NCBI GenBank assembly: GCA_964016885.1
Contig: OZ024744.1
Location: 25,803,608-25,867,607 of the forward strand
Direction: 5' to 3'
Length of the DNA: 64,000 nucleotides
DNA from: Eledone cirrhosa
Taxonomy: Eukaryota > Mollusca > Cephalopoda > Octopoda > Eledonidae
In this document: positions 26,326-37,756 of the stretch, piece after piece
How the letters are laid out: each line of letters starts with the position of its first letter
How positions within the stretch are numbered: position 1 is the first letter of the stretch
Position numbers and translations under genes: made by a program
The notes under the pieces: generated by a model
Databases searched by the model: none
Seen by the model: only the letters and a program-made list of their open reading frames with translations
Told to the model about the DNA's origin: nothing

Positions 26326-27072
26326 TACTGCTCGGTGGTCAAAGTTAATGGCCACCTCTCGGAACCGTTTCAAATCTCCCGATCGGTCCGTCAAGGGTGC
26401 CCTCTCTCTTCCCTTCTGTACGTATTGACTCACGAGTCTTTATTGCGGATGCTGGTGCTGTTGCAGGGCATCCCGATTGAACCGGAACGCTGAAAGGCTG
26501 TGTCTGTTTATGTGGACGACATCACCGTGATGGTGCAAACACCTCGGAAATCGAGGTGGTCGGCACCTTAATGAAGGAATATGAAATGTTGACATGAGTG
26601 AAACTTAAACCGGTAAAGTCGGTGGGCTTGTAGTTCGGCACCTGGAGAGGCAAGTCCATACCTTCCGACAGAGTCGTGGGGCGCTGGGCGGACGGACCGG
26701 TAAGTTGCTTGGGGTTTGGTTCGGACCAGACCTCCAGGCGGATAAGATTTGGGACGAGGTAACGAGCAGGGTAGCCAGTCTCACCCAAAAATGGGCTGCG
26801 AGGAAGCTATCACTGAAAGGTCGGGCGGAGTTAGTGAACGCGTACATCGCATGTACTACCGCCTAACAGTCGTGCCTTGCACACGTCCTCACCACGCCAA
26901 ACTGGAACGGCTCCTCTTCAAATGTTTGTGGACGGGACAAATTCCGTTGGTGCGGCGGTCCATCTGCTGCCAGCACCCTCTACGTGGACGGCTGGGAATG
27001 CCGTGGCTAATGAAGCGCAGACATGCGCTGAGGCTGCAGCATCTCCAGATATTCTGGCTAAATAGTGAACAC
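26326..27072 (+). pseudogene. Tx1-like LINE copy 1: internal ORF2 fragment
   Basis: A 747-bp piece of reverse transcriptase that aligns with 29694-30440 of the next copy. Visible parts are 'VNGHLSEPF', the RQGCPLSS-like region (reads KGALSLPF after a shift), the catalytic box YVDD at 26509-26520 (other copies have YADD), the thumb region 'VKSVGL', and 'LRGRLGMPW' close to the right end. It is frameshifted in several places. It is cut on the left by satellite B7 and on the right at 'ctaaatagtgaaca', where ORF1 sequence of copy 2 begins. A deletion between two tandem LINEs would explain the right junction. Confidence 0.85.
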
Positions 27073-27798
27073 TCCTCACAAAAATACACACACCAATAAA
27101 AACATAAACACACACACAGACACACTTACAAACACAGACCCCTCATCTACCAGTAGTGAAGATGAGGGAAAACCAAAATCCCCCAAAATACAAAAATGGT
27201 AACACAAAAAGGAACAAAAAAACTCAACAAAGCACAAAATCACCCACAATAAAGAAAAAATGCAGACACCACCCACGCAAACATCTCTCCAATAACACCA
27301 ACATCAACACCAACATCACCATCACCAAAATCCCCCAAACGCAAACAACCTAAACAGACGCAAGAACAAATATACACACAAACATCTGAAACCACAGACA
27401 CCGCACTCATAACAAACACAGACACAACCGAAACAACACCACCAAAACCATCACGACCACAGCCACGCAAACAAATAAAATCACACCAACAAAACATACA
27501 AAACTTCGTGCTCGTCAGGAGGGCCAACAAGGAACCGATGGCCCTCGTAGCACGAAGTGAAATTATACAAAAAGAGGGGGAAATTTTTAAATCGAGCACA
27601 TTTCGCGTGCCGGAAGATTGGGTTCTGGTGCGAATGTCGATCGAATTATACAAAGAAATACGAGACAGCTTTCCTCGGGACGTGGGAACTCCGAACGTAA
27701 AACAAACTTCAAGACTTTTAAAGGGGTTCCAAAAAGAAACCCCACCAACTATAGAGGTCGAACAACCCGACCTTCACAAGAGCCCGGAAGGTAAGTAA
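27073..27798 (+). pseudogene. ORF1 (gag-like) C-terminal remnant of LINE copy 2
   Basis: A low-complexity Pro/Thr/Lys/Asn-rich stretch (27080-27480) is followed by a readable segment from 27508 with 'SFPRDVGTPNVKQTSRLLKG', equivalent to 'FPNAVGDFR' in copies 3 and 4. That segment ends at a TAA (27796-27798) inside the GGTAAGT signal. The N-terminal head and CCHC knuckle are missing because the copy is truncated at 27073. The family role is RNA binding and RNP formation. Several stops interrupt the Pro/Thr-rich part. Confidence 0.7.
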
Positions 27799-27830
27799 AC
27801 CTTTCCTCTCTCTCTTTTTAACCTGCCAAC
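27790..27830 (+). promoter_or_regulatory. ORF1/ORF2 spacer with GGTAAGT and pyrimidine tract (copy 2)
   Basis: GGTAAGT at 27790-27796 overlaps the ORF1 stop. A pyrimidine-rich tract (cctttcctctctctcttttt) follows, then 'ccaac' and the ORF2 ATG at 27831. The same layout is found in copies 3 and 4, and in shorter form in copy 5. Confidence 0.6.
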
Positions 27831-30800
27831 ATGGACGTATTAAGAGTAGGATGTTTAAATGTTCGAGGCCTGGCATCGTCCTGGAAGCAGGGTCACCTGC
27901 TCAATGACCTCAGATCTCTAGAAATGGATGTAATTGCCGTCAGCAAGAGCAGGATTTCCGACATGCGCGCACTAGCCCCCATTTTCGACGACTATCAGAT
28001 CTTTGCATCTGTTAGCCGACCAGGAATGGGAGGCGGGGTGGCAGGCCTGTTTAGGAAAGGCCTGGATCTCGAGGTAAAGTTGATCTTCCGGGACCCGGAC
28101 GGGAAGTTGGTGGTCCTGGACGTGAACGTAACGAAGGTGGTGCCTTTAGACTGGTGGACGTCTATGCTCCTACTGGGGTAGGACGGCCGGACTTCTTTAG
28201 ACGCCTGGAAACCTTTCTGGGCAGGTCTCGCCCTTTACTGTTTGCGGGCGACTGGAACGGCATCTTAGACGCACGCTGGGACTGTGTGGGAGTATACGAT
28301 AGGAGCGGGGGGTGCAAAAGCCTCAAGAACCTGATCAGCCAGTTCCAACTGTCTGACAGGTACCTACTAAATATCCCTAATGCGCCAGTGTGGACCTGGC
28401 CTAACCGCATAGAGTCATCTAGATCGTATATAGACAGGGTATTCATTAGGAAAATAAACAGAAATAGTGTAAGCTGTCCCCGTTTTGAAACTGTCGCCTA
28501 TTCAGATCACAAGTTTGTGATCTGTATGGTCGACCTAGATAAGACGCGTAGGTTAGGACCTGGTTACTGGAAGCTAAACATGTCATTTCCGGCACGTAAG
28601 GCTCACAGGGACCAGGGCAACAATTTAGTTAAGAAAAAGTTGACAGGGGGAGTCGTCAACAATAGATGGTTGGGGGGCTCTCAAAAGAGCGATTAGAGTA
28701 ATGTCGACAGAGTTTAGCAAAGAAGTAGCATTAGAGAAAAATAGAAAGGAGGGGGAGTTGGTAGATAAGTTAGACGAAGCTATTGGTAATGGCATTGCAA
28801 CTGACGTGCTAGCGGTGAGAATGGCATTAGATCATTTCTTCAATGCGAAACACGAGGGTTGCACTGTCAGAGCTAAGGCGCGTGCTCTGAGAAACGAGGG
28901 AACCAAAGCTGTTCGATGGGCCCGCGTGGCAGAGGCGCAGCGTGGTAATAAAACCACGATTCAGTCTTTGACGGACAGAGACCCACACGAGCTGAGCGAT
29001 TCCAAGCGGATGTGTGAGGCCCTTCGCCAACATTTTGCTCGGTTGTTCGGGGGAAGTGGCGGGTCAGAGATTGTGGCGAACTTCAGTCCCTACCTCACTG
29101 GCTTTCCGCAAATCTCGACGGCTGAAGCTGGGCGCTGCGAAAGGCCAATTACTTCAGCCGAGATTCAGGATCCCCTTGTCGGCTGCATGAGGCGCAAGTC
29201 ACCCGGTTTGGATGGTTTGCCCTACGAGCTTTACGTAAATATGCCAGACTTGTTCTCCAATCTCCTCGAAGCCCTCTACTGCAACTGGCAGCAAAACGGG
29301 AGTATTCCCAGTTCTGTGAGCCGGGGCCTAGTGACGCTGATAAGGAAAGACAAGAACAAGGGGGACACATTAGACAAGTTCAGGCCCATAACTCTGCTCA
29401 ACACAGAGTTTAAGATTTTGCCAGGGTGTTAGCGAAGAGGTTGGCGCTTGTCGTCGGGGATTTGGTTGGGGAGGCGAAAACTTCCGCAATCCTAACCAGG
29501 TCTATACACGACAACCTCAACCTAATGCGATACATCATAGAGTGTAGTGTGTAAACCTGGCTTCGGTGGGACTCTGATCAATTTAGATCAATCGAAAGCA
29601 TTCGATAAGGTCGACCATCGGTATCTGGAGGCTGTCCTCAAGGTGGCTGGCTTCGGCCCCGTCTTCAGAAGCTGGATCGCTGCAATGCCCAGCGGCACCT
29701 GCTCGATGGTAAAAATTAATGGCCACCTCTCGGAACCGTTTCAGGTCTCCCGATCGGTCCGTCAAAGGTGCCCTCTCTCCTCCCTTCTGTACGTATTGAC
29801 TCTCGAGCCTTTACTGCGGAAGCCTGAGCTGTAGCAGGGCATCCCACTCGAACCGGGACGGGGAAAGGCTGTGTCGGCTTATGCTGACGACATCACCGTG
29901 ATGATGTCGGACACCTCAGAAATCGAGGTGGTCGGCAACTTAGAGGAATATGAAAGGTTGACGGGAGCAAAACTTAACCCGGAAAAGTCGGTGGGCTTGC
30001 AACTCACACCTGGAGAGGCAGTCCATGCCGTCCAACAGCGTCCTTAGGCGCTGGACGGACGGACCGGTAAAGCTGCTAGGCATTTGGTTCGGGCCAGACC
30101 TCCAGGTGGATATACATTGGGACGAGGTGACGGACAGGGTAGCCAGTCTCACCCAGAAATGGTCTGGGATGAAGCTATCACTGAAAGGTCGTGCGGAGGT
30201 GTCGAACGCGTACATCCCGTCCGTCATCTACTACCGTCTGACCGTCGTCCCTTGACCCCGTTCGCACCTCGCCATCTTGGAGCGGCTCCTCTTCAAAATC
30301 TTGTGGAGGGGTCAGGTTCCGCTGGTGAGGCGTTCCATCTGCTGCCAGCACCCTCTACGTGGAACGTTGGGCATGCCGTGTCTAATGATGCGCAGGCACG
30401 CGCTGAGGCTGCGGCGTCTCCAGATATTCTGCCTAAACGGTGAACAGGTGTGGTCGCCGTTTGTCAGACGGGTCTTTCCGCAGCTCGTTTCTTTGACTGA
30501 GCTGCAATCCTGGGTCAAGTAGAGACCGAGACCTGGTGACTGGCACCTGGAATGTTGCCAGGCTCTCACTGCCCATTACCAGGCGGGCAATGCGGTCAGT
30601 AGAACTTCCATTCACGAGTACTATAGAGGATTAGTGGTGGGCAAGTGCGAGGACGCACACGGAGAGGCTCTGGGAGTCGAAGAAGTCGAACTAACCAGTC
30701 TGTTCCGGAGGACTTTCGACTGGGGCCGATAAATAACTTCCAAAAATCCCTCGCTTGGCAGTGCTACCGGGGTGCACTGCCGGTTCGAGATAAACTCTAC

Positions 30801-31242
30801 AGGCACGGAAGTGCTGTCAGACGGACCTGCCCGAGATGCGCGCAGAGCGACGAAACCGTTCTGCACGCACTCGTCCAGTGTCCGTGCATTACTGACTTGT
30901 GGAGTTATGTTGAACAGCTGTTGTCGCGTGTAGAAAGGATCCGGCTATCGGCCGAGTCCATAGTGAAGATCGACCCGCCGCCTTCTTTTGGCCAGGAAGG
31001 GCAGGCAATTTTCCTCTGTCTGGTGGCAGTAGCGAAAGAGGTTGTATGGTGGACGAGGTTGAAAGAACTGAATACAGACACTTTCTCTTCGGCCAATCCC
31101 TCATCAACTTTTTCAAGTTTCACTTGGAAAGGATGGTGAGGGTGGAGAGAGAAGTGCTGCTCCCAGTACATTTGCTGAAAGGTGGGTGAATGTGGCGAGA
31201 ATGGCCCGTGTGAATGGGCCTATTCTGGTCATGCGGCTGTAG
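27831..31242 (+). pseudogene. ORF2 of LINE copy 2 (endonuclease + reverse transcriptase), multiply broken
   Basis: ORF2 nicks target DNA and reverse-transcribes the element RNA at the nick. It starts with MDVLRVGCLNVRGLASSWKQ. The APE endonuclease shows 'GDWNGILDARWD', 'SSRSYIDRVF' and 'SDHKFV'. The RT shows 'KSPGLDGLPYELY', 'FRPITLLN', 'LDQSKAFDKVDHRYL', 'RQRCPLSSLLYVL' and YADD at 29880-29891. Near the C-terminus is a CCHC (CPRCAQSDETVLHALVQC). Reading is carried by ORFs at 27831-28181, 28154-28696, 28701-29432, 29547-29834, 30025-30255, 30277-30522 and 30645-31139, so at least six frameshifts or stops break it. In one RT box the usual RQGCP is RQRCP. The natural stop is TAG at 31240-31242. 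Not functional. Confidence 0.88.
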
Positions 31243-31488
31243 GTAGGTAAATTTGAGGAGGAGAAGGGTGCCCCTCCAGGGTGCTCTCGAAGCGTCGCGT
31301 CGTTCAGGATTGGTGGGGTACCTGATCGAACCCTGGGTGGTCATCCCCCCTATAGGGGAATTTTTTCTTGTAATTTTATTGTTACATTATTGTTACTTTG
31401 TTATTGTGATTCATATGGTTTACTCGATTTTTCTGTAAAACCCCACTGTCCCAGTCTTTTGTATTGTCCTTGTGGCCAATAAATGAAA

Positions 31489-31529
<41 letters not shown>
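31243..31529 (+). other. 3' UTR and (ATT)n tail of LINE copy 2
   Basis: Contains a CCCC-TATA-GGGG hairpin (31347-31358) followed by a T run, then 'tgtggccaataaatgaaatc' and 13 ATT units. The equivalent region of copy 4 keeps the hairpin, and copies 3 and 4 keep the 'aataaagaaatc(att)n' end, so it is probably the site recognised by the reverse transcriptase. Confidence 0.75.
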
Positions 31530-31710
31530 GGTTGGTGAAGCCACGCTTCTTATCGCCTCCAGTCTTTTATTCCTTTTATTCTAAACCTTTTATTCAAGTT
31601 TTAAATTTGATAAAACTTTAGAAGTGACCCACCTAATACAGGGGTTCACTAGTAAATTATACGGCACCCCTTTACGGGGTGTCGTATTTGTATTTGTGTA
31701 ACAATATTTT
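31530..31710 (+). promoter_or_regulatory. 5' UTR of LINE copy 3 with two hairpins
   Basis: Starts at the ATT boundary. Hairpin one is agtgaccc / gggttcact (about 31623-31650, one bulge). Hairpin two is tacggcacccc / ggggtgtcgta with a 5-nt loop (31660-31686, one G-T pair). Copy 4 has different sequence but also a strong hairpin here. A promoter or translation role is inference. Confidence 0.6.
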
Positions 31711-33725
31711 TTGAAAAATTTCAACAAGGCTAACACAAAAAACAGAGAGAGCGCTGTCAGACAATATAGAGAGAGGGAGACTTTATCAGCATGTCAACAA
31801 GACAGCGTTCCAGCGGGGGTAAATATAAGCGAAAATATTACAAAGGAAAAGAAGGTTGTTACAGATTTAAAATTACCAAATATTTCTAACACAAACAACA
31901 CCAACAATAACATCAACAACAACACCAACAAAAACACCAAAAATAACAGCGGTAAAGTCGAGAACGACAATAACAAAAATAAAAGCGGTAAGGTCGAGAA
32001 CGACAATAACAAAAATAACAGCGGTAAGGTCGAGAACGACAATAACAATGACAATAACAACAGCCACAACAACAATAATAGTAGGAACAGTATCAACAAA
32101 AACAACAATAATAACAACAGCCACAATAACAGTAACAGCAGCAACAGTATCAACGAAAACAACACCAACAACTGTACCAGCGAAAAGAACAACAATGACA
32201 CCGATACCTGTAATAACGACCTCAGCACCACCAGTAAGACCAGTAGCAGCAGCAATAGTGGTGCTGCTGAAAAAGGGACCACTTCTTTTGCAGGTGTCGC
32301 CCGAAATATCGAGACAGGGTTAGTCACAGAGGAGGAGATGGCAGTCGCAAGGGCCATGGTGACAAGAAGCGCAAATAGAGTTTCCCTGAAACCTCCACCC
32401 GATTTTTTCAAGGACCAGCAGCTACGAACGGTGACTTACCGCACCGTAAGCAAAATCTCACATCGAGTGGAGAGAGCCACGGAGGCTCAAATCCAAAAGG
32501 CCTTGGGGTGCGTCTGGGCACGCAAAACCCAGTTTACCCGAGGCAGAAAGTACGCCACAGTAGACGTACTTTTCGCCACACCCCAGGAAGCAAAGTCTCA
32601 CTCTTTGGAAACCCTAAAGAGTGAGGAGTTAGTCTTGGTGCCCTCCTACTGCGGACAGAAAATTGTGAGGGTCAAAGTGACCCAGGTCCCACCCGACGTG
32701 CCCATACCTTGGCTGGCCGCGTCTGTCCTTGCTGGAATTGAGAACACGGCGACCATGCTGCAAGTAGAAAAAATAGGGAGAGAGAACTGGTCAGGTATAG
32801 GCATGCAAATGCTAATACAAACTGACCAGGAATGTATCGAGGCTATCCCCGATATCATAGACTTTGAGGAAGGACTGCAACTCCCTATAAGTGTAGAAGG
32901 AAGACAGCCAAAATGTTATCTCTGTGGGTCGAAAGGTCACCTCAGGGCCTTTTGCCCGTAGAAGACACCGAAGAGGGCCCCTCTCCTTCCAATACCTGGT
33001 CCACTGCTGCCAAGAGCAGGACAGGCAACAAACGAAGATGCCCCTTCCACGGTGAGTAGGAGGGCAACGTCCGTAGCACCCGTACCAAGGCCACAGATAA
33101 CTAAAGCAGCATCATCAGTAGCGGCAACACCAATAGCTACATTTGAAATAGCTACACCAGCAACAACATTGCCGAAGAGGGCTCCACTACCAATCCGACA
33201 TGGAGTTTGAGGCGGGAGTGACGTGGCAAACAGTCTGCCACAAAAAACAAAAAACAAAAAAAACCCTTAGATTCACCCTCCAAAAGCGAAGGCATACAAC
33301 GAGGGGTAAAGGCAGCAAGGAAACTTGCAGCAACACCACCACAAACACCAACAACGCAAACACAAGACACACACACCAAACAGCAACAAGAAGAAAATGG
33401 TAACAAAATCACCCCTCCCCACAAAAAGTACACAGCCATAAACATAGCAAAAAAAGAACTCATAAAATATATAAAGCAGCACACAGACATCACGGAAAAA
33501 AACTACTACACTCCACCAACACCAAGAACTCTCCCGACAAACATAAGCATCATCGAAATCTTAATAGAACAATACAAACCTTTAAAACAAAAATTCCCCA
33601 ACGCAGTTGGAGACTTCAGAGGTACGGTTACCAAGAGGATATACACTGACATCCTCTTGGAAACACCCATGACCAGCGAAAGGGACGGTTCTACTGTCCC
33701 TTCACCACATGAACAAGGTAAGTGA
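31711..33725 (+). pseudogene. ORF1 (gag-like, CCHC) of LINE copy 3
   Basis: RNA-binding ORF1. The open part (31711-32961, 416 codons) begins at TTG with no in-frame ATG nearby, so the start is uncertain. Residues ~55-175 are almost pure Asn/Ser/Lys/Thr, probably disordered. The folded middle (residues ~190-400) includes 'TVTYRTVSK', 'ATEAQIQKALG', 'YATVDVLFATPQEAKS' (possibly RRM-like) and 'VLVPSYCGQKIVRV'. A CCHC knuckle CYLCGSKGHLRAFC ends it. A nonsense codon TAG (32959-32961) stands where copy 4 has GAG just after the knuckle. Frame continues to a second stop near 33210, then shifts through 'WQTVCHKKQK' to the 'FPNAVGDFR' tail and TGA at 33723-33725. Confidence 0.85.
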
Positions 33726-33757
33726 CCCTTTCTCATTTGCCCCGTTTCTCATACAAC
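33717..33757 (+). promoter_or_regulatory. ORF1/ORF2 spacer with GGTAAGT (copy 3)
   Basis: GGTAAGT at 33717-33723 spans the last ORF1 codons and the stop. A pyrimidine-rich tract and 'acaac' lead to the ORF2 ATG at 33758. Confidence 0.6.
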
Positions 33758-36700
33758 ATGGCTGTACTCAGAATAGGTAGTATAAATGCACGTGGCCTGG
33801 GGTCATCTAGGAAGCAGGATCACCTGCTCAATGACCTCAGGTCACTAAACATAGATGTGGTGGCCATCAGTGAAACCAGAATCTCCGAGGCACGGGCCTT
33901 CGCACCGATCTTCGGCGGCTACGATGTATACGCATCTCCCAGCCGTCCAGGATCGAGGGGAGGGTTTGCCATCCTTTTTCGGAGAGGCTTGGATCTCGCG
34001 ATACGGGCCATCTTCCTGGACCCAGAAGTTAAGTCGGTGGTTCTGGATGTCACCGGCAGCGAAGGCATTGCTTTCAGGCTAGTAGCCGACTACGCCCCAA
34101 TAAGATCAGGACGGCCAGATTTCTTCAGACGTCTAGAGACTTTTCTTGGAACGTCCCGCTCTTTAGTGTTAGTGGGCGACTGGAACGGTATCTTGGATGC
34201 ACGTTGGGATCGTGTGGGGCTAGTGGATAGGGGAGGAGGGTGCAAGAGCCTCACCAACCTGCTCAGACGTTTTGAACTGTCTGACAGGTATTGACTGGAT
34301 CACCCGAATGTGCCAATGTGGACATGGACAAACCGCATCGGTTCATCCAGATCGTATCTCGATAGGGTATTCTGCAGGGAACTAGATAAGGCTAGTATAA
34401 GTTGTCCACAATTTAAAATAGTCGACTACACAGACCACAAATTTGTGATCTGTGAGATCGACATAGACAGACTTCATAGACAAGGGCCTGGTTACTGGAA
34501 GCTGAACGCGTCTTTCCCGCCGCGCAAGGCCTACAGAGACCGGATTAGCGTATTAGTTAAGCGGGCGTTGACGGGAGCGGTCGTCAACAACAGGTGGTGG
34601 TTCGCCCTGAAAAGGGCAATTAAAGTAGAGTCGATTAGGTTTAGCAAGGGAGTAGTTATAGAGGAAAATAGAGTAGAGGGAGAGCTAGTCAGAAAGCTAG
34701 AAGAGGCGTTTAGAACAGGCATCGCAACCGACGTGGTTGCGGCGAGATTGGCACTCGACCAATTTTTCAACGCAAAACACAAAGGCTGCGTTGTCAGAGC
34801 TAGAGCGCGTGCTCTGAAACACGAGGGGACAAAAGCCGTCCAATGGGCCCGGGTGGCAAAGGCGCGACGTGGCAATAAAGCCACAATTCGGTCTTTGTCT
34901 GACCAAAACGGGTGCGTGATGCTCGAACCCGAGCGGATGTGTGAAGCTTTTCAGCAGCATTTTGCTGAACTGTTCGGGAGCGGCGGCGGCCCAGATCGGG
35001 GAATGGACTTCAGTGCATACCTCGACGGGCTGCCTCGGCTCTCGACGGGCTGCCTCGGCTCTCGACGACCGCAGCACAGTGTTGCGTAAAGCCAATAATA
35101 GCCGGTGAAATACGCGAAGCGATGGCTAACTGCACAACAGGTAAATCGCCAGGTTTAGATGGTCTGCCCTACGAGCTTTATGCATTTATGCCAGACTTGT
35201 TCGGTGACCTCTTTGCAGACGTCTATTGCAACTGGCAGCAGAACGGGAGCATTCCCAATTTTGTGAGCCGAGGAGCAGTGGCGCTGCTGAGAAAAGACCC
35301 GAACAAGGGGGATGTTATTGATAATTTCAGGCCCATAACCTTGCTAAACGCAGTGTTCAGGATTTTGGCCAAGGTGTTAGCAACGAGGTTGGCGCTTGTC
35401 GTCAAGGGTCTGGTGGGAGAGCGCAGACATGCATCATCCCGGACAGATCCATACACGACAACCTCCACCTCATGCGATACATCATAGAGAGGGTGGTTAA
35501 GCAACCTGGCAAGGGTAGGGCCCTGATCAACTGAGATCAATCCAAAGCATTCGATAGGGTCGACCATCGGTACCTGGCGGCGGTCCTCGAGGCAGCCGGT
35601 TTTGGGCCCGTTTTCAGGCGTTGGATTGCAGCAATGTACAGCGACATCTGCTCAGTTGTGAGGGTGAACGGTCACCTGGCGCAGCCGTTCAGCATCATGC
35701 GCTCAGTCCGCCAGAGTTGTCCCCTCTCGTCCCTCTTGTACGTATTGGCTCTGGAGCCGTTACTGCACAAACTGGGGGCGATGAGGGGCGTCTCACGCGA
35801 ACTCGGATGTGGGAAATCCGAGTCGGCTTACGCTGACGACGTCACCGTGGTGGTGTCGAGCACCAGACACGTCCAGATGCTCGGCACCGCTCTCAAGGAA
35901 TACGAAACGGTGACAGGAGCAGAGATAAACCAGGAAAAGTCGGTGGGCTTGCAGCTAGGCACCTGGAGAGGCAAGTCCATGCCGTCCGACTGCGTCGTGG
36001 GGCGTTGGACGGACGGACCGGTTAAATTGCTCGGGGTATGGTTCGGACCGGACCTCCAGATGGAGAAAAACTGGAAGGAGGTGACGAGCAGGGTGGCCTC
36101 CCTCATCCAGAAATGGGCTGAGAGGAAGCTGTCCCTGAAAGGCCTGGCGGAAGTGGCGAATGCGTACATCGCATCCGTCATCTACAACCGCCTCACCGTC
36201 GTCCCTTGCTCCAGCCCAACTCTCACCAAAATGGAGCACCTCCTCTTCCGCTTTTTGTGGAAGGGACGCGCTCCCATGGTCAGACGATCCATCTGCTGTC
36301 AATACCTGTTGCGTGGAGGACTGGGCATGCCATGGTTGATGATGCGCAAACATGCGCTGAGGCTGTGACATCTCTGGTGCTTCCTTGATGGTGAACGGGT
36401 GTGGTCGCCGTTCGCCAGGCACATTTTCCCACAGCTCGTCTCCTTGACGGAGCTGCAGTCCTGGGTCAGAAAAAGACCGAGGGATAGCGCTTGGAAACTG
36501 GCATGTCTCCAGGCGCTCACTGCCCTCTCCCAGTTGGGCACCAGTATCGGTGGAACATCCACCTCGGCGTTCTATAGAGGACTAGTGGAGGGGAAGAGCG
36601 ACGACGTTCTCGGAGAGATCCTGGGCGTCGAAGAAGATCAGCTGCTTGCTCTCTTCCGGAGAACTTTCAGCCCGGGGCCTATGGATAACTTCCAAAAATC

Positions 36701-37181
36701 CCTGGCCTGGCAGTGCTACCGGGGAGCGCTGCCGGTTCGAGATAAGCTCTACAGGCACGGAAGTGCCGTCAGCCGAGCCTGTCCGACATGCGCGCAGAGC
36801 GACGAAACCGTTGTGCACGCACTCGTTCAGTGCCCGAGCATTGCTGACTTGTAGAGCTATGTCGAACAGTTGCTGTCACGTGTGGGACTGATCCGGTTGT
36901 CGACTGAGTGCATTGTGCAGATGGTCTCGCCGTCTTCCTTTGAGGAAGAAGGGCAGGCAGTTTTCATCTGCCTGGTGGCCATGGCGAAAGAGATTGTGTG
37001 GTGGACAAGGTTAAAAGGATTAAAGACAAACACTTTCCTCTTCGGCGAATCCCCAATTAACTTTTTCAAGCTTCACTTGAAGAGGAAAATCAGGGTGGAG
37101 AGGCAAGTGCTGTCTTCTAGCAAGTTTGTTGAAAGGTGGGTGAATGTAGCGAAAATGGTCCGAGTGAATATATGTCTGTAG
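33758..37181 (+). pseudogene. ORF2 of LINE copy 3 (APE endonuclease + reverse transcriptase)
   Basis: About 1,140 codons. The start is ATG at 33758 (MAVLRIGSINARGLG). Endonuclease marks are 'AISETR', 'GDWNGILDARWD', 'SSRSYLDRVF' and 'TDHKFV'. RT marks are 'KSPGLDGLPYELY', 'FRPITLLN', 'QSKAFDRVDHRYL', 'SVRQSCPLSSLLYVL' (G to S in RQGCP) and YADD at 35829-35840. A C-terminal CCHC (CPTCAQSDETVVHALVQC) lies near 36785-36835. Lesions against copy 4: TGA at 34292-34294 (CGA in copy 4), a 20-bp tandem duplication at 35021-35060, a 1-nt loss near 35423, TGA at 35532-35534, TGA at 36366-36368 (CGA in copy 4) and TAG at 36852-36854. The two CGA-to-TGA changes fit CpG decay. Confidence 0.9.
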
Positions 37182-37497
37182 TTTGAGAGATGGAAAAATT
37201 GAGAGAGGGCGCTTGCCCTGGTAATCAGGGTGGCCGTGGTCTTTTGTGTGGTTTTCGCCACGAGTAACCCTCGGAGGTTTCCCACCTATTGGGGACTTTT
37301 TCATTGTTTCAATTTTCATTTTATTGTTTATATATATATATGTTTTATGTCTTTTTTCTTTTCTTATATAAATAATAAAAATATTTACACGCACAAAACC
37401 CACATCATACCGTCCTGTACCGTCCTGTTCCGTCTGCGATGTTTTTCTTTATGTCAGCCCTTGTGGCCAATAAAGAAATCATTATTATTATTATTAC
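37182..37497 (+). other. 3' UTR and ATT tail of LINE copy 3
   Basis: Shares blocks with the copy 4 3' UTR ('gagagggcgcttgcc', 'cacctattggggac', 'ggccaataaagaaatc'). It contains ccctg-gtaat-caggg (37218-37232), a small hairpin. The tail is short, about five ATT units. Confidence 0.75.
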
Positions 37498-37756
37498 AGT
37501 TGCATTTATCTTGCTTTATGTTCATACGAGTTATCACCAAGTCACAACCAGTGACCTCAAGAGACAACAAGGTCCGCCATGTTCAAGAAAGAACATACAT
37601 ACTCACACATGCATCTTTAGTGTTTAGACTTGTGATGTACTTATATTGACAGAATCTTCCTTAGTATATGGGAAGTTCCCATTAGTACTATCTTTTGTAT
37701 TTCTCCTATACGCGGGTTTCCTGGGATTTGCGATAAGTAATCATTAGACCTTATTA
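37498..37756. other. Unassigned spacer
   Basis: No recognisable coding or repeat structure between the tail of LINE copy 3 and the AAT tail of the minus-strand element. Confidence 0.5.

Larger units (their letters stand above)
27073..31529 (+). mobile_element. Tx1-like LINE copy 2, 5'-truncated
   Basis: Head-to-tail with copy 1. It keeps the 3' part of ORF1, the ORF1/ORF2 spacer, a broken full-span ORF2 and a 3' UTR with the conserved end 'tgtggccaataaatgaaatc' followed by (ATT)n at 31491-31529. Its closest relative in the window is copy 1. Tx1-type assignment rests on the APE endonuclease, the RT block order and the region after YADD ('GLQL..W', 'GPVKLLGIWFG', 'LSLKGRAEV', 'YRLTVVP'), which resembles Xenopus Tx1 ORF2 as I know it. 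Confidence 0.85.
31530..37497 (+). mobile_element. Tx1-like LINE copy 3, near full length
   Basis: Begins directly after the (ATT)n tail of copy 2 and ends in 'ggccaataaagaaatc' plus (ATT)n at about 37480-37497. It spans about 6 kb with a 5' UTR, ORF1 (31711-33725), a 32-nt gap, ORF2 (33758-37181) and a 3' UTR. Closest relative is copy 4. Stops and a 20-bp duplication make it inactive. Confidence 0.9.

Noticed and set aside
3804..26428. Long open frames in the satellite (146-357 codons, Ser/Leu/Tyr-rich)
   Set aside because: They follow the 51-bp repeat (17-residue period), have no conserved start, and exist only because the period is a multiple of three and stop codons are rare in pyrimidine-rich DNA.
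31794..32411. Minus-strand Leu-rich 205-codon frame resembling membrane segments
   Set aside because: Antisense of the Asn/Ser codon repeats of ORF1 in copy 3.
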